Assembly: GCF_900100275.1 (NCBI RefSeq)
Contig: NZ_FNET01000008.1
Span: forward strand, 267,078-331,077
Direction of reading: 5' to 3'
DNA length: 64,000 bases
Source: Lentzea albidocapillata subsp. violacea
GTDB lineage: Bacteria; Actinomycetota; Actinomycetes; Mycobacteriales; Pseudonocardiaceae
Shown here: one piece after another, positions 8,704 to 17,937 of the stretch
How the letters are laid out: every line of letters starts with the position of its first letter
How positions within the stretch are numbered: the first letter of the stretch is position 1
The notes under the pieces: generated by a model
Databases searched by the model: none
Told to the model about the DNA's origin: nothing
Seen by the model: only the letters and a program-made list of their open reading frames with translations
Program-made: the position numbers and the translations under genes

Positions 8704-8997
8704 GTGGCGAAGAAGTCGAAGATCGCGGCGGACCTGCGCAGGCGCGAGGTCGTGGCGCGTTACGCGGAACGACGGGCGGAGCTCAAGGAGATGCTGCGGC
8801 ACCCGGAGACGCGCGCGGAAGCGTTGCAGGGCCTGCAGAAGCTGCCGCGGGACGCGTCGCCGACCCGGTTGCGCAACCGCGACGTCGTGGACGGACGGCC
8901 GCGCGCCTACAACCGGAAGTTCGGCCTGTCCCGCGTCCGGCTGCGGGAGATGGCCCACCGCGGTGAGCTGCCCGGCGTCTCGAAGGCGAGCTGGTGA
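8704..8997 (+). CDS. rpsN: 30S ribosomal protein S14, long zinc-free form
   Basis: 97-aa long S14 ([24 protein letters not shown], ending [19 protein letters not shown]). Zinc-binding S14 of actinobacteria is a short (about 61 aa) CxxC protein; this long, Cys-free type is the zinc-independent replacement. GTG start. The stop overlaps the next ATG as TGATG. Confidence 0.95.
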   Translation: MAKKSKIAADLRRREVVARYAERRAELKEMLRHPETRAEALQGLQKLPRDASPTRLRNRDVVDGRPRAYNRKFGLSRVRLREMAHRGELPGVSKASW

Positions 8998-9227
8998 TGC
9001 GCGAGAAGAGGCCGCTCAAGCGCAGGGTCAACCTGCTCGCGAAGGAGGGCATCACCGTCGTCGACTGGAAGGACGTCACGCTGCTGCGCAAGTTCCTCTC
9101 GGACCGGGGCAAGATCCGGTCCCGCCGGGTGACCGGCCTGACGCCGCAACAGCAGCGTCAGGTCGCCACGGCGATCAGGAACGCACGGGAGATGGCCCTG
9201 TTGCCGTACCCGTCACAAGCGCGATGA
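8997..9227 (+). CDS. rpsR: 30S ribosomal protein S18, zinc-free paralogue
   Basis: 76-aa S18 ([25 protein letters not shown], then [28 protein letters not shown]). No cysteine, unlike the main S18 paralogue of actinobacteria, which can carry a zinc site. Last gene of the four-gene plus-strand arm L28-L33-S14-S18. Its 3' end overlaps an opposing small membrane ORF by about 50 nt. Confidence 0.94.
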   Translation: MREKRPLKRRVNLLAKEGITVVDWKDVTLLRKFLSDRGKIRSRRVTGLTPQQQRQVATAIRNAREMALLPYPSQAR

Positions 9228-9531
9228 CCCGCACCGCCGCGCTGGCCAGGCAGGCCAGCGCGGCGAGCTGCACCAGCAACGCGAGCACCCAGGTCGTGTG
9301 TTCGTCGACCGTCAGATCGCCTCGAACACCTACCAGGAAGGTCGCGTAGAGGCCCCAGCACTGCAGCGCGGCCAGGCCGGCGCCGACGATCGTGGTCCGC
9401 AGCGAGACGACCACCACGACGGCGGCGAGCAGGAACAGGGCGAGCAGCGGCCAGGCGCCGGTGAACGTGGTCACGCCTACTCCGCCGCCGAATCCGAGCG
9501 CCGAGCCGTAACCGCCTTTCATTCTTCGCAT
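9175..9531 (-). CDS. small hypothetical membrane protein
   Basis: 118 aa (or 115 from the ATG at 9522) with three hydrophobic segments: residues about 25-48, 48-70 and 82-106. The family is not recognised. It overlaps the end of rpsR tail to tail by 53 nt, which weakens the call, but the membrane pattern and G/C-rich third positions support a real gene. Function unknown. Confidence 0.5.
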   Translation of the reverse strand: MRRMKGGYGSALGFGGGVGVTTFTGAWPLLALFLLAAVVVVVSLRTTIVGAGLAALQCWGLYATFLVGVRGDLTVDEHTTWVLALLVQLAALACLASAAVRVIALVTGTATGPSPVRS

Positions 9532-9615
9532 CCGATCGGTGTAGCGCCTCAGGTGAGATCAGCGCCACCTCTCCAGCGTGAAGTTGGTGCTTTCGAGTGA
9601 GGCACCATCGCACGA

Positions 9616-10248
9616 ATGAACCTGTACGACGTGGTCCACCGCCGCAGGGACACCCGCGCCGAGTTCTCCGGTGAGGAGATTCCCGCCGACGTGCTGCGCC
9701 GGGTGCTGACCGCCGCACACGCCGCCCCCAGCGTCGGGCTGTCCCAGCCGTGGGACTTCGTGCTCGTGCGCGACGAGTCCACCCGGCGTGCCTTCCGGGA
9801 CCACGTCCAGGCCGAACGCAGCGTCTTCGCAGCTCAGCTCGATCAGGAACGGGCGGACACCTTCGCCCGCATCAAGGTCGAGGGAGTCATGGAGTCGACC
9901 CTCGGCATCGTGGTCACCTACGACCCGGACCGGGGCTCGCCGGCGGTGCTCGGCAGGCACGCGATCGCGGACGCCGGCCTGTACTCCGTGTGCCTCGCCA
10001 TCCAGAACCTGTGGCTGGCCGCGACGGAGGAGGGACTCGGTGTGGGCTGGGTGAGCTTCTACCGGGAAGATGTGCTGCGCCGTCTGCTGGACATCCCCAC
10101 CAGGGTCCGTCCGGTTGCGTGGCTGTGCGTCGGTCCGGTTCGATCACTGCCCGAAACTCCCGATCTGGAACGTCACGGTTGGCGCAACCGACTACCCCTC
10201 GATGACGTCCTGCACCACGATCGGTACGGGGCGCGACCGACCCGGTAG
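9616..10248 (+). CDS. bluB: 5,6-dimethylbenzimidazole synthase BluB
   Basis: 210-aa nitroreductase-fold enzyme that breaks down reduced FMN with O2 to make 5,6-dimethylbenzimidazole, the lower ligand of vitamin B12. Diagnostic segments are the FMN-binding RRRDTRAEF at residues 9-17, the PSVGLSQPWDFV loop, GRHAIADAGLYSVCLAIQNLWLAA, and GVGWVSFY. Length is right for BluB. No cobalamin riboswitch is evident in the 84-nt leader. No other cobalamin gene is adjacent. Confidence 0.92.
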   Translation: MNLYDVVHRRRDTRAEFSGEEIPADVLRRVLTAAHAAPSVGLSQPWDFVLVRDESTRRAFRDHVQAERSVFAAQLDQERADTFARIKVEGVMESTLGIVVTYDPDRGSPAVLGRHAIADAGLYSVCLAIQNLWLAATEEGLGVGWVSFYREDVLRRLLDIPTRVRPVAWLCVGPVRSLPETPDLERHGWRNRLPLDDVLHHDRYGARPTR

Positions 10249-10292
10249 CCTGTGCGGGCCGCTCGGCCAGTCGGAACGGAGTCGATGAACGA

Positions 10293-11792
10293 GTGGAGCA
10301 ACGCGATCCGCTGGTAGCGGGCCAGATTCCGCGGCTGGACCGAGAGGTCCGCGCGTTGCTCAACGCTGGCCGCTTGCCGGAGGCGAACAGTCTTTTCGAC
10401 GAGGTGGTCACCAAGGTGTCCCCCGGCGCCGACCGCTGGGTTCGATCGGCGGTGCTGGTCAACCGGGCGGTGATGGCCTGGCGCCTCGGCCGCATCCCCC
10501 TCGCCCTGGAGCTGGCCGCCGAGGGGTGGACCGACCTCGACGCCGACCGTTCGGACAGCCCCGCCGTGGCCCACACGATGGGCTCCCTCGGCTATCTGAT
10601 GGAGGGCATCGGCAACCGGCGCGCGGCCCTGGACATGCTGCGGCTGTCGGTGCAGGTGGCGCGTCGCGCGGGCAACACCGACGTGCTGGCCCACTGCCTG
10701 CAGCGGCTCGGCGGTTCGCTCAACTTCCGCGCCTGTTCCGGACCGCCCGCGGCCGCCCCGGCGATCTTCGAGGAGGCGCTGGCGTACCTCGACGAGGGCC
10801 TCGGCATCGTCAAGGACGAGGTGCTCCGGCGCGCGCTCCTGGGCGCGTGCGGACGGTCCCTGGCCGGCGTCGGTCAGCTGGACAAGGCCGAGGAGATGGG
10901 CGAGGAGACGCTGCGGCTGGCCCTGGACGCCGACGACCTCTGGGGCATCTCGGTCGGCAACTGGGTTCTCGCCGTCGTACGCCGCGAGAAGGGCGATTTC
11001 GACGAGGCGCGCACACTCGCGTCCCGTGCCGTGACCAGCGCCGAACGCATCAACGACACATCACTGCTGCTGCGGTTCTCGACCGAACTGGCGGACATCT
11101 GCCACTCGCTGGGTGACGCCGTGGGCGAGGCCGAGGCGTTGCGCCGGTCGATGGCCGCGTCCCGCACGGCCAGGGAGACGTTGCAGGAAGGCCTGGGCCA
11201 GGCGCTGGAGCAGCGCCGGGTGGCCGTTCAGGCGCAACGGCTCGCGGTGGCGGCGCAGGAGGCCGCGGCGCGCGATCCGTTGACGGGCCTGGCGAACCGG
11301 CTCGGGCTGGAACGCGCGGCCGCCGCGTTGCTGGAGTCGACGGCGGCCCGCGGGCGGGTGCCGTGGCTGGTGCTGGTCGACGTGGACTGGTTCAAGAACG
11401 TCAACGACGACGCCGGGCACGCGACGGGCGACGCGGCGTTGCGCGAGATCGCGGCGTTGCTGCGGCGCGAGTGCCGGTCGGACGACCTGGTGGCGCGCTG
11501 GGCCGGTGACGAGTTCGTGGTGCTGCTCGGGGACACCGGGCCGAACATGGACGTCGGCCCGAACGTGGCCGAGCGGATCCGTGCGGCCGTCGACGGGCAC
11601 GACTGGACGATGGTGCTCGGCGCGGTCCGCCGCCCGACGGTCAGCATCGGCGTGGCGGCGGGACCGGCCAAACTGGACCAGCTGTTCGCGGCCGCCGACA
11701 TGGCGCTCTACCGCGCCAAGCGGCACGGCCGCAACAGGGTCGAGGTCGAGCCCTCGGTGGACGAGGTGCCCGGGATCGTGTCCGGGAACTAG
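10293..11792 (+). CDS. diguanylate cyclase with N-terminal TPR-like sensor region
   Basis: 499 aa. Residues about 1-310 form a helical repeat array (TPR-like, with paired helices such as WRLGRIPLALELAAEGW), without membrane segments. A GGDEF domain follows at about 325-485 (RDPLTGLANRLGLERA, then VDVDWFKNVND). The active-site loop reads AGDEF (404-408), a substitution common in active cyclases. The RxxD inhibitory site (RSDD) is present five residues before it. It is therefore predicted to make cyclic di-GMP in the cytoplasm with product inhibition. GTG start; start choice uncertain. It resembles the TPR-GGDEF class (CdgB-like) of streptomycetes. Confidence 0.88.
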   Translation: MEQRDPLVAGQIPRLDREVRALLNAGRLPEANSLFDEVVTKVSPGADRWVRSAVLVNRAVMAWRLGRIPLALELAAEGWTDLDADRSDSPAVAHTMGSLGYLMEGIGNRRAALDMLRLSVQVARRAGNTDVLAHCLQRLGGSLNFRACSGPPAAAPAIFEEALAYLDEGLGIVKDEVLRRALLGACGRSLAGVGQLDKAEEMGEETLRLALDADDLWGISVGNWVLAVVRREKGDFDEARTLASRAVTSAERINDTSLLLRFSTELADICHSLGDAVGEAEALRRSMAASRTARETLQEGLGQALEQRRVAVQAQRLAVAAQEAAARDPLTGLANRLGLERAAAALLESTAARGRVPWLVLVDVDWFKNVNDDAGHATGDAALREIAALLRRECRSDDLVARWAGDEFVVLLGDTGPNMDVGPNVAERIRAAVDGHDWTMVLGAVRRPTVSIGVAAGPAKLDQLFAAADMALYRAKRHGRNRVEVEPSVDEVPGIVSGN

Positions 11793-11823
11793 GGGGTCTC
11801 GGCTTCCGGGGGGTTCTCGGCGT

Positions 11824-12471
11824 CTAGGCGATCAGGCCGCCGCGGTAGGCCACCAGTGCGGCCTGCACGCGGTTGACCGCGCCGATCTTGCCGAGCACGG
11901 ACGAGACGTAGCCCTTCACCGTCGCCTCCGACAGGTGCAGGGTGCCGCCGATCTCCGCGTTGGACATGCCCTGGCCGATCAGCACGAGCACCTCGCGCTC
12001 GCGTTCGGACAGGCTCTGGAGAAGCCTTCGGGCCGGCTCCGCCATTCGTTCGCCGTCGGCGACGGCCGCGAGAACTCTCGCCGCCACACCGGGGTCGAGA
12101 ACAGCGCCTCCGCGCGCGAGATCACGCACGGCTTTGACGAGCTGTTCCGGTTCGGTGTCCTTGAGAAGGAAGCCGGCCGCGCCGAGACGCAGTGCTTCCG
12201 AAACGTATTCGTCGACGTCGAACGTGGTCAGGATGCAGACTCTCGGTGGGTCCGGCAGGGTCCGCAGTCTCCTCAGGGCCACGAGTCCGTCCGAGGTGCG
12301 CATCCGGATGTCGAGCAGAACAACGTGCGGACGATGCTGGCGTGCCAGGTCGGCTACCAGATGTCCGTCATCGGCCTCAGCAACAACTTCGATGTCTCCG
12401 ACGCTGCTCAGGATCATGCGAAGGCCGGAGCGGACGAGGTCCTCGTCGTCGGCCAGCAGAACCTTGATCAC
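11824..12471 (-). CDS. NarL/FixJ-family response regulator, orphan
   Basis: 215 aa. The receiver domain has the acidic pair in LADDEDL, the phosphoacceptor Asp54 (LLDIRM) and the Lys in FLLKDTEP. The C-terminal LuxR helix-turn-helix is LSEREREVLVLIGQGMSNAEIGGTLHLSEATVK. No histidine kinase gene lies next to it, unlike most members of the family, so its partner is elsewhere or it is an orphan. It converges on the diguanylate cyclase. A 450-bp region separates it from the acylase gene. Confidence 0.92.
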   Translation of the reverse strand: MIKVLLADDEDLVRSGLRMILSSVGDIEVVAEADDGHLVADLARQHRPHVVLLDIRMRTSDGLVALRRLRTLPDPPRVCILTTFDVDEYVSEALRLGAAGFLLKDTEPEQLVKAVRDLARGGAVLDPGVAARVLAAVADGERMAEPARRLLQSLSEREREVLVLIGQGMSNAEIGGTLHLSEATVKGYVSSVLGKIGAVNRVQAALVAYRGGLIA

Positions 12472-12923
12472 GACGCCTCCCGCATTGGCGTTCCGTGCTC
12501 CCTCATGTGCGCGATCTTGGCGTACGCACGCCGAAGGTCGCGTTAATTCTCAGTTATCTCATCATGTGGTTACAGATTTTCGAGATCGGCGACGGCGTTC
12601 ACAGTTACCGGAATTGAGCGCCGACTTCGCTGCGTAGGCAGGCCGCCAGGAGTCAGGAGGGGCCATCGGAACACTGAGTGACGAAACATCAATATCCCAC
12701 TCAGTGGAATGTCGTACCAGAAAACAGGGATATGGCCTCGGTAATCCGATTCAGATGTCTCGTTTGATCTCGTTTCTGCCCATATGGCTCTGCAACGGGT
12801 TTCGGTATCGATACAGGTCCTGTTGTCCGCGATTGGAAAACGCGAAGGTCTTTCGCAATAGCCCTACCGGAAAGTAACGTGCATCACAACAGCCCTGCCC
12901 TGCACGGAGAGGAGCTTCGCGCG
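12472..12923. other. divergent upstream region of the NarL regulator and acylase genes
   Basis: 452 bp without a credible ORF. It is clearly richer in A and T than the surrounding genes, especially 12690-12870, as expected for a promoter region. The end has a GGAGAGGAG ribosome binding site at 12906-12914. I see no convincing operator or riboswitch. Confidence 0.5.
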
Positions 12924-15900
12924 ATGCGGAGAGCCAATCCGGTGACGACCCTGCTGGCGACCGCCGCCGTCACCGCCTCCCTTCTGATCCTTCCGGCGGC
13001 CAACGCCGAGGAACCCCCACGCGCGGCCGCGTTCGCCGCGGACGACTACTGCCTCGGGCAGTGCAACGACATCCTGCCGCCCGGCAACAACGGCAACGCG
13101 ACGCTCGCCGAGATCCTCACGCACAAAGCGTTCGGCACCAGGCCCGCGCATTCGGCCGACCAGCTCGGTAAATACGACGCCCTGGTCGGCGGCTACGGCG
13201 GACTGACGAACTCGCAGCTGACGGACTTCTTCAACGACGCGTCGTTCGGCGTGCCGTCCGACCAGGTCGAGAGCACCATCAAGCCGCGGTCCGACGTGAC
13301 GATCGTGCGCGACAAGAAGATCGGCATGCCGCACATCACCGGGACCACGCGGTCCGGCACGATGTTCGGCGCCGGTTTCGCGGCCGCGCAGGACCGCCTG
13401 TGGCTGATGGACGTGTTCCGCCACCTCGGGCGCGGCCAGCTGACCGGTTTCGCCGGTGGCGCGCCCGGCAACCGCGTGCTGGAGCAGAGCTTCTTCAACC
13501 AGATCCCGTACACCGAGGCGGACCTGCAGAAGCAGATCGACAGTGCGACGGCGAACGGCGGTGAGCGCGGCCGGCAGGCGCTGGCCGACGTCAACGACTA
13601 CACCGCGGGCATCAACGCGTACATCACGCAGTCTGTCTCCGCACGGAACTTCCCCGGCGAGTACGTGCTGACCGGGCACGCCGACTCGATCACGAACTGG
13701 AACGACATCCAGCCGTTCAAGTCGACCGACATGGTGGCGATCGCGTCCGTGGTCGGTGGCCTGTTCGGTGCCGGCGGTGGCGGTGAGGTCCAGTCGGCGC
13801 TGGTGAAGCTGGCCGCGCAGAACAAGTACGGCGCTGCCACCGGCGAGCAGGTGTGGAAGGCGTTCCGGGCGCAGAACGACCCCGAGGCCGTGCTGACCCT
13901 CCACGACGGACAGTCGTTCCCGTACTCCGCCTCGCCCGCTTCGCCTCAGGGCGTGGCGCTTCCCGACGGTGGCGTCGTCACGCCGGAGCGCATGGTCTAC
14001 GACGAGGTGGGCGGCGCGGGTGCTTCCGTCGCCGTTCCCGCTTCCGAGGACGTGGCGAAGGCCCGGGGGATCTTCTCCGATGGCGTGCTGCCTGCCGACC
14101 TGCTGAACAAGAAGCACGGCATGTCGAACGCTCTAGCGGTGTCGGGTGCTCACACGGACAGCGGGAACCCGATCGCCGTGTGGGGGCCGCAGACCGGTTA
14201 CTTCGCGCCGCAGTTGCTCCTGCTGCAGGAGCTCAACGGGCCCGGCATCCGTTCGCGCGGCGTCTCGTTCGCAGGCGTCTCGATGTACGTGCAGCTCGGC
14301 CGGGGTGTCGACTACTCGTGGAGCGCCACCTCGTCGGGCCAGGACATCGTCGACACCTACGCCGTCGAGCTGTGCAACCCGGACGGCTCTGCTCCGACAA
14401 AGGCCTCTTCGCACTACCTGTTCCACGGCTCCTGCCTGCCGATGGAACGGCTGGAGCGCAAGAACGCCTGGAAACCCACGGTCGCGGACGGCACGCCCGC
14501 CGGTTCGTACACGCTGGTGATGTACCGGACCAAGTACGGCCTGGTGACCAGCAGGGCGACCGTCGGCGGCAAGGTCGTGGCGTACACGACGCTGCGTTCG
14601 ACGTACATGCACGAGGTCGACTCGATCATCGGCTTCCAGGAGCTGAACGATCCTTCGGCGATCCGTTCGGCCGCCGACTTCCAGCGCGCGGCCAACAAGA
14701 TCGGCTACGCGTTCAACTGGTTCTACGTGGACTCCCGCGACTCCGCGTACTTCAACTCGGGCCTGAACCCGGTCCGCCGATCCACTGTGGACCCGAACCT
14801 GCCGACGTGGGGCCGGGCCGAGTACGAGTGGGTGGACTGGAACGGCGACGAGAATGTTGCTGCCTACATGCCGTTCGCCGCGCACCCGAACTCGATCAAC
14901 CAGGACTACTACGTGTCCTGGAACAACAAGCAGGCCAAGGACTTCACGTTCGGCAGCTTCGGCCACAGCGCCGTGCACCGCGGCGACCTGCTCGACGTCC
15001 GCGTGCGCGCTCTGATCGCTTCCGGCCAGAAGGTCACGCGTGCTTCGTTGACTCGCGTGATGGCCGAGGCGGCAGTGGCCGACCTGCGTGCCGAGCAGGT
15101 GCTGCCCGAGTTGCTGCGGGTGCTGGAGTCCGCTCCGGTCGACGCCTCCCTGGCTCCGGTCGTGCAGAAGCTGAAGGACTGGCAGCGCTCCGGCTCGTTG
15201 CGCAAGGAGACCACGAAAGGCAGCAAGGCCTACGACCACGCCGAAGCCATCCGAATTCTGGATGCCTGGTGGCCCCTGCTGGTCGAGTCGCAGTTCAAAC
15301 CGTCGCTGGGTGACGGGCTCTACAACGCCCTGGTCGCTGCCCAGCAGGTCGACGAATCCCCGTCCGACACGCACGGCGCCGCGCCGCACAAGGGTTCGTC
15401 GTTCCAGTACGGCTGGTGGGGCTACGTGGACAAGGACCTGCGCAAGGTCCTCGGCGACCCGGTCCAGGGCGCGTTCCCGCAGACCTACTGCGGTGGCGGC
15501 ATTCTCTCCGGCTGCCGCACGGCACTCGTGAGTTCCTTGCAGGCAGCCGTCGCCAAGCCGGCGAACGCGGTCTACCCCGGCGACGCAGACTGCGCCGCAG
15601 GCGACCAATGGTGCGCGGACACGATCATCCACCGCGCCATGGGCGGCATCACCCAGGACAAGATCCACTGGCAGAACCGCCCGACGTACCAGCAGGTCGT
15701 GCAGTTCCCGTCCCGCCGGGGCCAGACCATCACCAACCTGGCGGCAGGCCGCACCACCACCGCGTCGTCACACGAAAAGGGCTGGAACAACCTCCCGCCG
15801 TCGAACGCGGTGGACGGCAATCCGACGTCCCGCTGGGCCAGCGACTGGAACGACAATCAATGGATCCAGGTCGACCTTGGCTCAGTGCAACGAATCGGTC

Positions 15901-16124
15901 GCACGGTGTTGCGATGGGAGTCAGCGTTCGGCAGGGGTTACCGCATCGAGATTTCCAATGACGGCACGACGTGGCGGAACGTTTTCTCCACAAGTGCTGG
16001 CGATGGCGGCGATGATGTCGTAGCGTTCACACCACAGGACGCGAGATACCTACGACTGACGGGTACCCAACGGGCCAATCAGTACGGGTACTCCCTGTAC
16101 GAGCTTGAGGTCTACGTCTCGTAG
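12924..16124 (+). CDS. secreted penicillin-acylase-family N-terminal-nucleophile hydrolase with C-terminal F5/8 (discoidin) domain
   Basis: 1066 aa. A signal peptide (MRRANPVTTLLATAAVTASLL..AANA) precedes an acylase alpha-subunit region (KKIGMPHITGTT, AAAQDRLWLMDVFRHLGRGQL). The beta-subunit begins at Ser401 in HGMSNALAVSG, the place of the autocatalytic N-terminal nucleophile. The stretch GNPIAVWGPQTGYFAPQ is also typical. Residues about 935-1066 form an F5/8 type C domain (NLAAGRTTTASS, then AVDGNPTSRWASDW), which usually binds glycans at the cell surface. Relatives hydrolyse acyl amides such as beta-lactams, acyl-homoserine lactones and lipopeptides; the substrate here is unknown. ATG chosen because of the GGAGAGGAG site 9 nt upstream. 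Confidence 0.9.
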   Translation: MRRANPVTTLLATAAVTASLLILPAANAEEPPRAAAFAADDYCLGQCNDILPPGNNGNATLAEILTHKAFGTRPAHSADQLGKYDALVGGYGGLTNSQLTDFFNDASFGVPSDQVESTIKPRSDVTIVRDKKIGMPHITGTTRSGTMFGAGFAAAQDRLWLMDVFRHLGRGQLTGFAGGAPGNRVLEQSFFNQIPYTEADLQKQIDSATANGGERGRQALADVNDYTAGINAYITQSVSARNFPGEYVLTGHADSITNWNDIQPFKSTDMVAIASVVGGLFGAGGGGEVQSALVKLAAQNKYGAATGEQVWKAFRAQNDPEAVLTLHDGQSFPYSASPASPQGVALPDGGVVTPERMVYDEVGGAGASVAVPASEDVAKARGIFSDGVLPADLLNKKHGMSNALAVSGAHTDSGNPIAVWGPQTGYFAPQLLLLQELNGPGIRSRGVSFAGVSMYVQLGRGVDYSWSATSSGQDIVDTYAVELCNPDGSAPTKASSHYLFHGSCLPMERLERKNAWKPTVADGTPAGSYTLVMYRTKYGLVTSRATVGGKVVAYTTLRSTYMHEVDSIIGFQELNDPSAIRSAADFQRAANKIGYAFNWFYVDSRDSAYFNSGLNPVRRSTVDPNLPTWGRAEYEWVDWNGDENVAAYMPFAAHPNSINQDYYVSWNNKQAKDFTFGSFGHSAVHRGDLLDVRVRALIASGQKVTRASLTRVMAEAAVADLRAEQVLPELLRVLESAPVDASLAPVVQKLKDWQRSGSLRKETTKGSKAYDHAEAIRILDAWWPLLVESQFKPSLGDGLYNALVAAQQVDESPSDTHGAAPHKGSSFQYGWWGYVDKDLRKVLGDPVQGAFPQTYCGGGILSGCRTALVSSLQAAVAKPANAVYPGDADCAAGDQWCADTIIHRAMGGITQDKIHWQNRPTYQQVVQFPSRRGQTITNLAAGRTTTASSHEKGWNNLPPSNAVDGNPTSRWASDWNDNQWIQVDLGSVQRIGRTVLRWESAFGRGYRIEISNDGTTWRNVFSTSAGDGGDDVVAFTPQDARYLRLTGTQRANQYGYSLYELEVYVS

Positions 16125-16135
16125 GCCTTCGAGAT

Positions 16136-16171
16136 GAGGACGCCGATCCACCCCCAGGGGTCGGCGTCCTC
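16136..16171. terminator. bidirectional terminator hairpin
   Basis: A 14-bp inverted repeat (GAGGACGCCGATCC with its complement at 16158-16171, one G-T pair) has an 8-nt loop. It is followed by a T-rich stretch and lies between the convergent acylase and FkbM genes. Confidence 0.8.
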
Positions 16172-16179
16172 TACTTATT

Positions 16180-16941
16180 TCAGGCCCTGAACAGGTAGTT
16201 CCGGATCTCGCCCCCGATGGCGCCGGTCGGCACCCACTCACCGCCGTGCCACGTGCTCATCCGGTATCCGCGCTCGGTGAGGAAGTCGGCGACGTCCTTC
16301 GCGTGGTACCCGAACCGCTCGACGTGCCGTTCCTCGATCTCGAGCAGGAACGCGGGCTTGAGCCGCTCGATGGTCTCCACAGCCCCTTCGAGGACCCTGA
16401 GCTCGGCCCCCTCGACATCGGCCTTGACGAAGTCGAGCCGGGTGATCCCCTGCTCCTCGACGAAATGGTCGAGAGTGTCCGTCTTGACCAGTACGTCCAG
16501 ATGCTGGTCGAACTCCTCGTTGGACCCGAGCCCGTTGGCCCCCACCGTGAGGAACGACCGCCCGGTCACCGGACTCCCGTGCCGCACTGGCACGGACATG
16601 ACCTCACGCCCCTGCTTCTCCGCACCAAGCGCCACCGAGTGCCTCTTGATGTTGGCACCTTCCCGCGGCCGCAACACGTACGAAAGGGCAGGGTGCGCGA
16701 ACACCAGCGGCTCAACGCTGTGCACAGTCCCTTGTGGACCGACCAGCCGCGACATGGTCACCGTGTAAAGCCCCAGCGCGGCCCCGACGTCAATGCAGAC
16801 GTCCCCGGGCTTGACGACCTTGCGAAGTCCGATGAGCTCTGCCTCGGCATAGGGCGTGAGCCGGGCAAGGGCCTGCAACCCGGCGACAACAGCGGCACTG
16901 CGAAGTTGGGTCAACACCCAAGTCAGCCTAGACGTGCCCAT
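16180..16941 (-). CDS. FkbM-family SAM-dependent methyltransferase
   Basis: 253 aa with the FkbM methyltransferase core: SAM-binding motif I in CIDVGAALGLYTVTMSR, the acidic end of strand 2 in VHSVEPL, and the FkbM hallmark LDFVKADVEGAELRVLEGA. FkbM enzymes methylate hydroxyls of sugars or polyketides; the substrate here is unknown. ATG 16941 overlaps the upstream gene by 14 nt, and a second ATG lies at 16947. Coupling suggests that it works with, or is co-expressed with, the unknown 278-aa protein. Earlier in-frame codons are shadows of that gene. Confidence 0.87.
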   Translation of the reverse strand: MGTSRLTWVLTQLRSAAVVAGLQALARLTPYAEAELIGLRKVVKPGDVCIDVGAALGLYTVTMSRLVGPQGTVHSVEPLVFAHPALSYVLRPREGANIKRHSVALGAEKQGREVMSVPVRHGSPVTGRSFLTVGANGLGSNEEFDQHLDVLVKTDTLDHFVEEQGITRLDFVKADVEGAELRVLEGAVETIERLKPAFLLEIEERHVERFGYHAKDVADFLTERGYRMSTWHGGEWVPTGAIGGEIRNYLFRA

Positions 16942-17764
16942 TCGCATGCCGTTCGCCCGCAGGCAACCCGACCTGGTCGGCGAACTCAGCGGCCACCCGA
17001 GCCCCGCCATAGACACTGAGCGCCTTGACCAGGTGCAGCCGCAGGTCCCGCCGATGAGCGTCCCCAAGCTCAGGCATGGCCCGCTCCACACTGCTGACCA
17101 ACGACTCGGCCCAGTTCGTGGCCGGCTCCCGCTGCGCGAGCTTCACGAGCTCGGCGAGGTGATCAGCCAGCCTGACCGCCTCCGCGACCTGATACCCGTT
17201 GCGCTGCAACCACCAGATCGTCGCCGTACCGACGTCCGTCAACACCTCGTCCCGCAGGTACCGGATCTCAGCGCGCTCGACATCCCGTTCGGCCAGCTTG
17301 AACGTGGAGTTCCTGAGCAGCTCGACATGCTTCCGAGCCATCTCCAGGTCCTCGTCGCCAACCGTGATCTTCACCTGCTCGGCCCGAGCCCAGACATGCG
17401 TCCCAGGCACCTGCCGTTCGGTGGCGAGCTCATCCCCCAACTGCACCTGCAGGGCAGCGTGATGCACCAGCATCGCCTTGGCACCGATCTCCTTGGCCCG
17501 CTGCAGAACATGATGGATCGCCGCACTACGCGGCGAGTTGTGCCGCAACCCCGTAGCCAGATCAAGCCGCCACACCACGGTGAACTTGAAGTGGAAGTCC
17601 AGCCCGTACACCGCACTCGCCAGCGGCGTCTCGAACTCCTGCTGATGACTGCTGGCCGGCGGCACGAAGGTGATGTCGTCAGCACGCTTGGGCACCCTCC
17701 TGCGCCACCAGGCCTTGAGGGAACCAAGCGGGCCAGGACGGAAGTCGGGCCAGGGTCTGCTCAC
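16928..17764 (-). CDS. conserved hypothetical protein, 278 aa
   Basis: I do not recognise the family with certainty. The protein is soluble, opens with a Trp/Arg-rich segment (LKAWWRRRVPKR), then has an alternating beta pattern (FETPLASAVYGLDFHFKFTVVWRL) followed by long charged helices (EDLEMARKHVELLRNSTFKLAERDVERAEIRYLRDEVL). The beta-then-helix pattern vaguely recalls SPFH/band-7 scaffolds, which is only a guess. GTG start. The gene overlaps the FkbM methyltransferase gene, so the two are probably co-translated. Confidence 0.75.
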   Translation of the reverse strand: MSRPWPDFRPGPLGSLKAWWRRRVPKRADDITFVPPASSHQQEFETPLASAVYGLDFHFKFTVVWRLDLATGLRHNSPRSAAIHHVLQRAKEIGAKAMLVHHAALQVQLGDELATERQVPGTHVWARAEQVKITVGDEDLEMARKHVELLRNSTFKLAERDVERAEIRYLRDEVLTDVGTATIWWLQRNGYQVAEAVRLADHLAELVKLAQREPATNWAESLVSSVERAMPELGDAHRRDLRLHLVKALSVYGGARVAAEFADQVGLPAGERHANGHV

Positions 17765-17937
17765 GCCCTCTCCCTACCTGACGTTTGTGCCCGGCAGAAG
17801 GTGGCCTGCCTCACTTCCCTCCAACGGCCGCAGCCTGGTCTACGCAGCGCTCACGGTGCGTGAGCGACCTGCTGGTCCGCGGTAGCCGGGGGCGCTGGTC
17901 AACTCGGTGGCGGCGCCCCGGTAGACTGCTGTCGCCG

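Noticed and set aside
9532..9615. possible cobalamin riboswitch before bluB
   Set aside because: The leader is only about 84 nt and shows no B12-box-like or long structured element.
12864..14117. 417-aa minus-strand open frame inside the acylase gene
   Set aside because: It is the antisense shadow of a gene with clear signal peptide and acylase motifs; it has no recognisable domain and no ribosome binding site.
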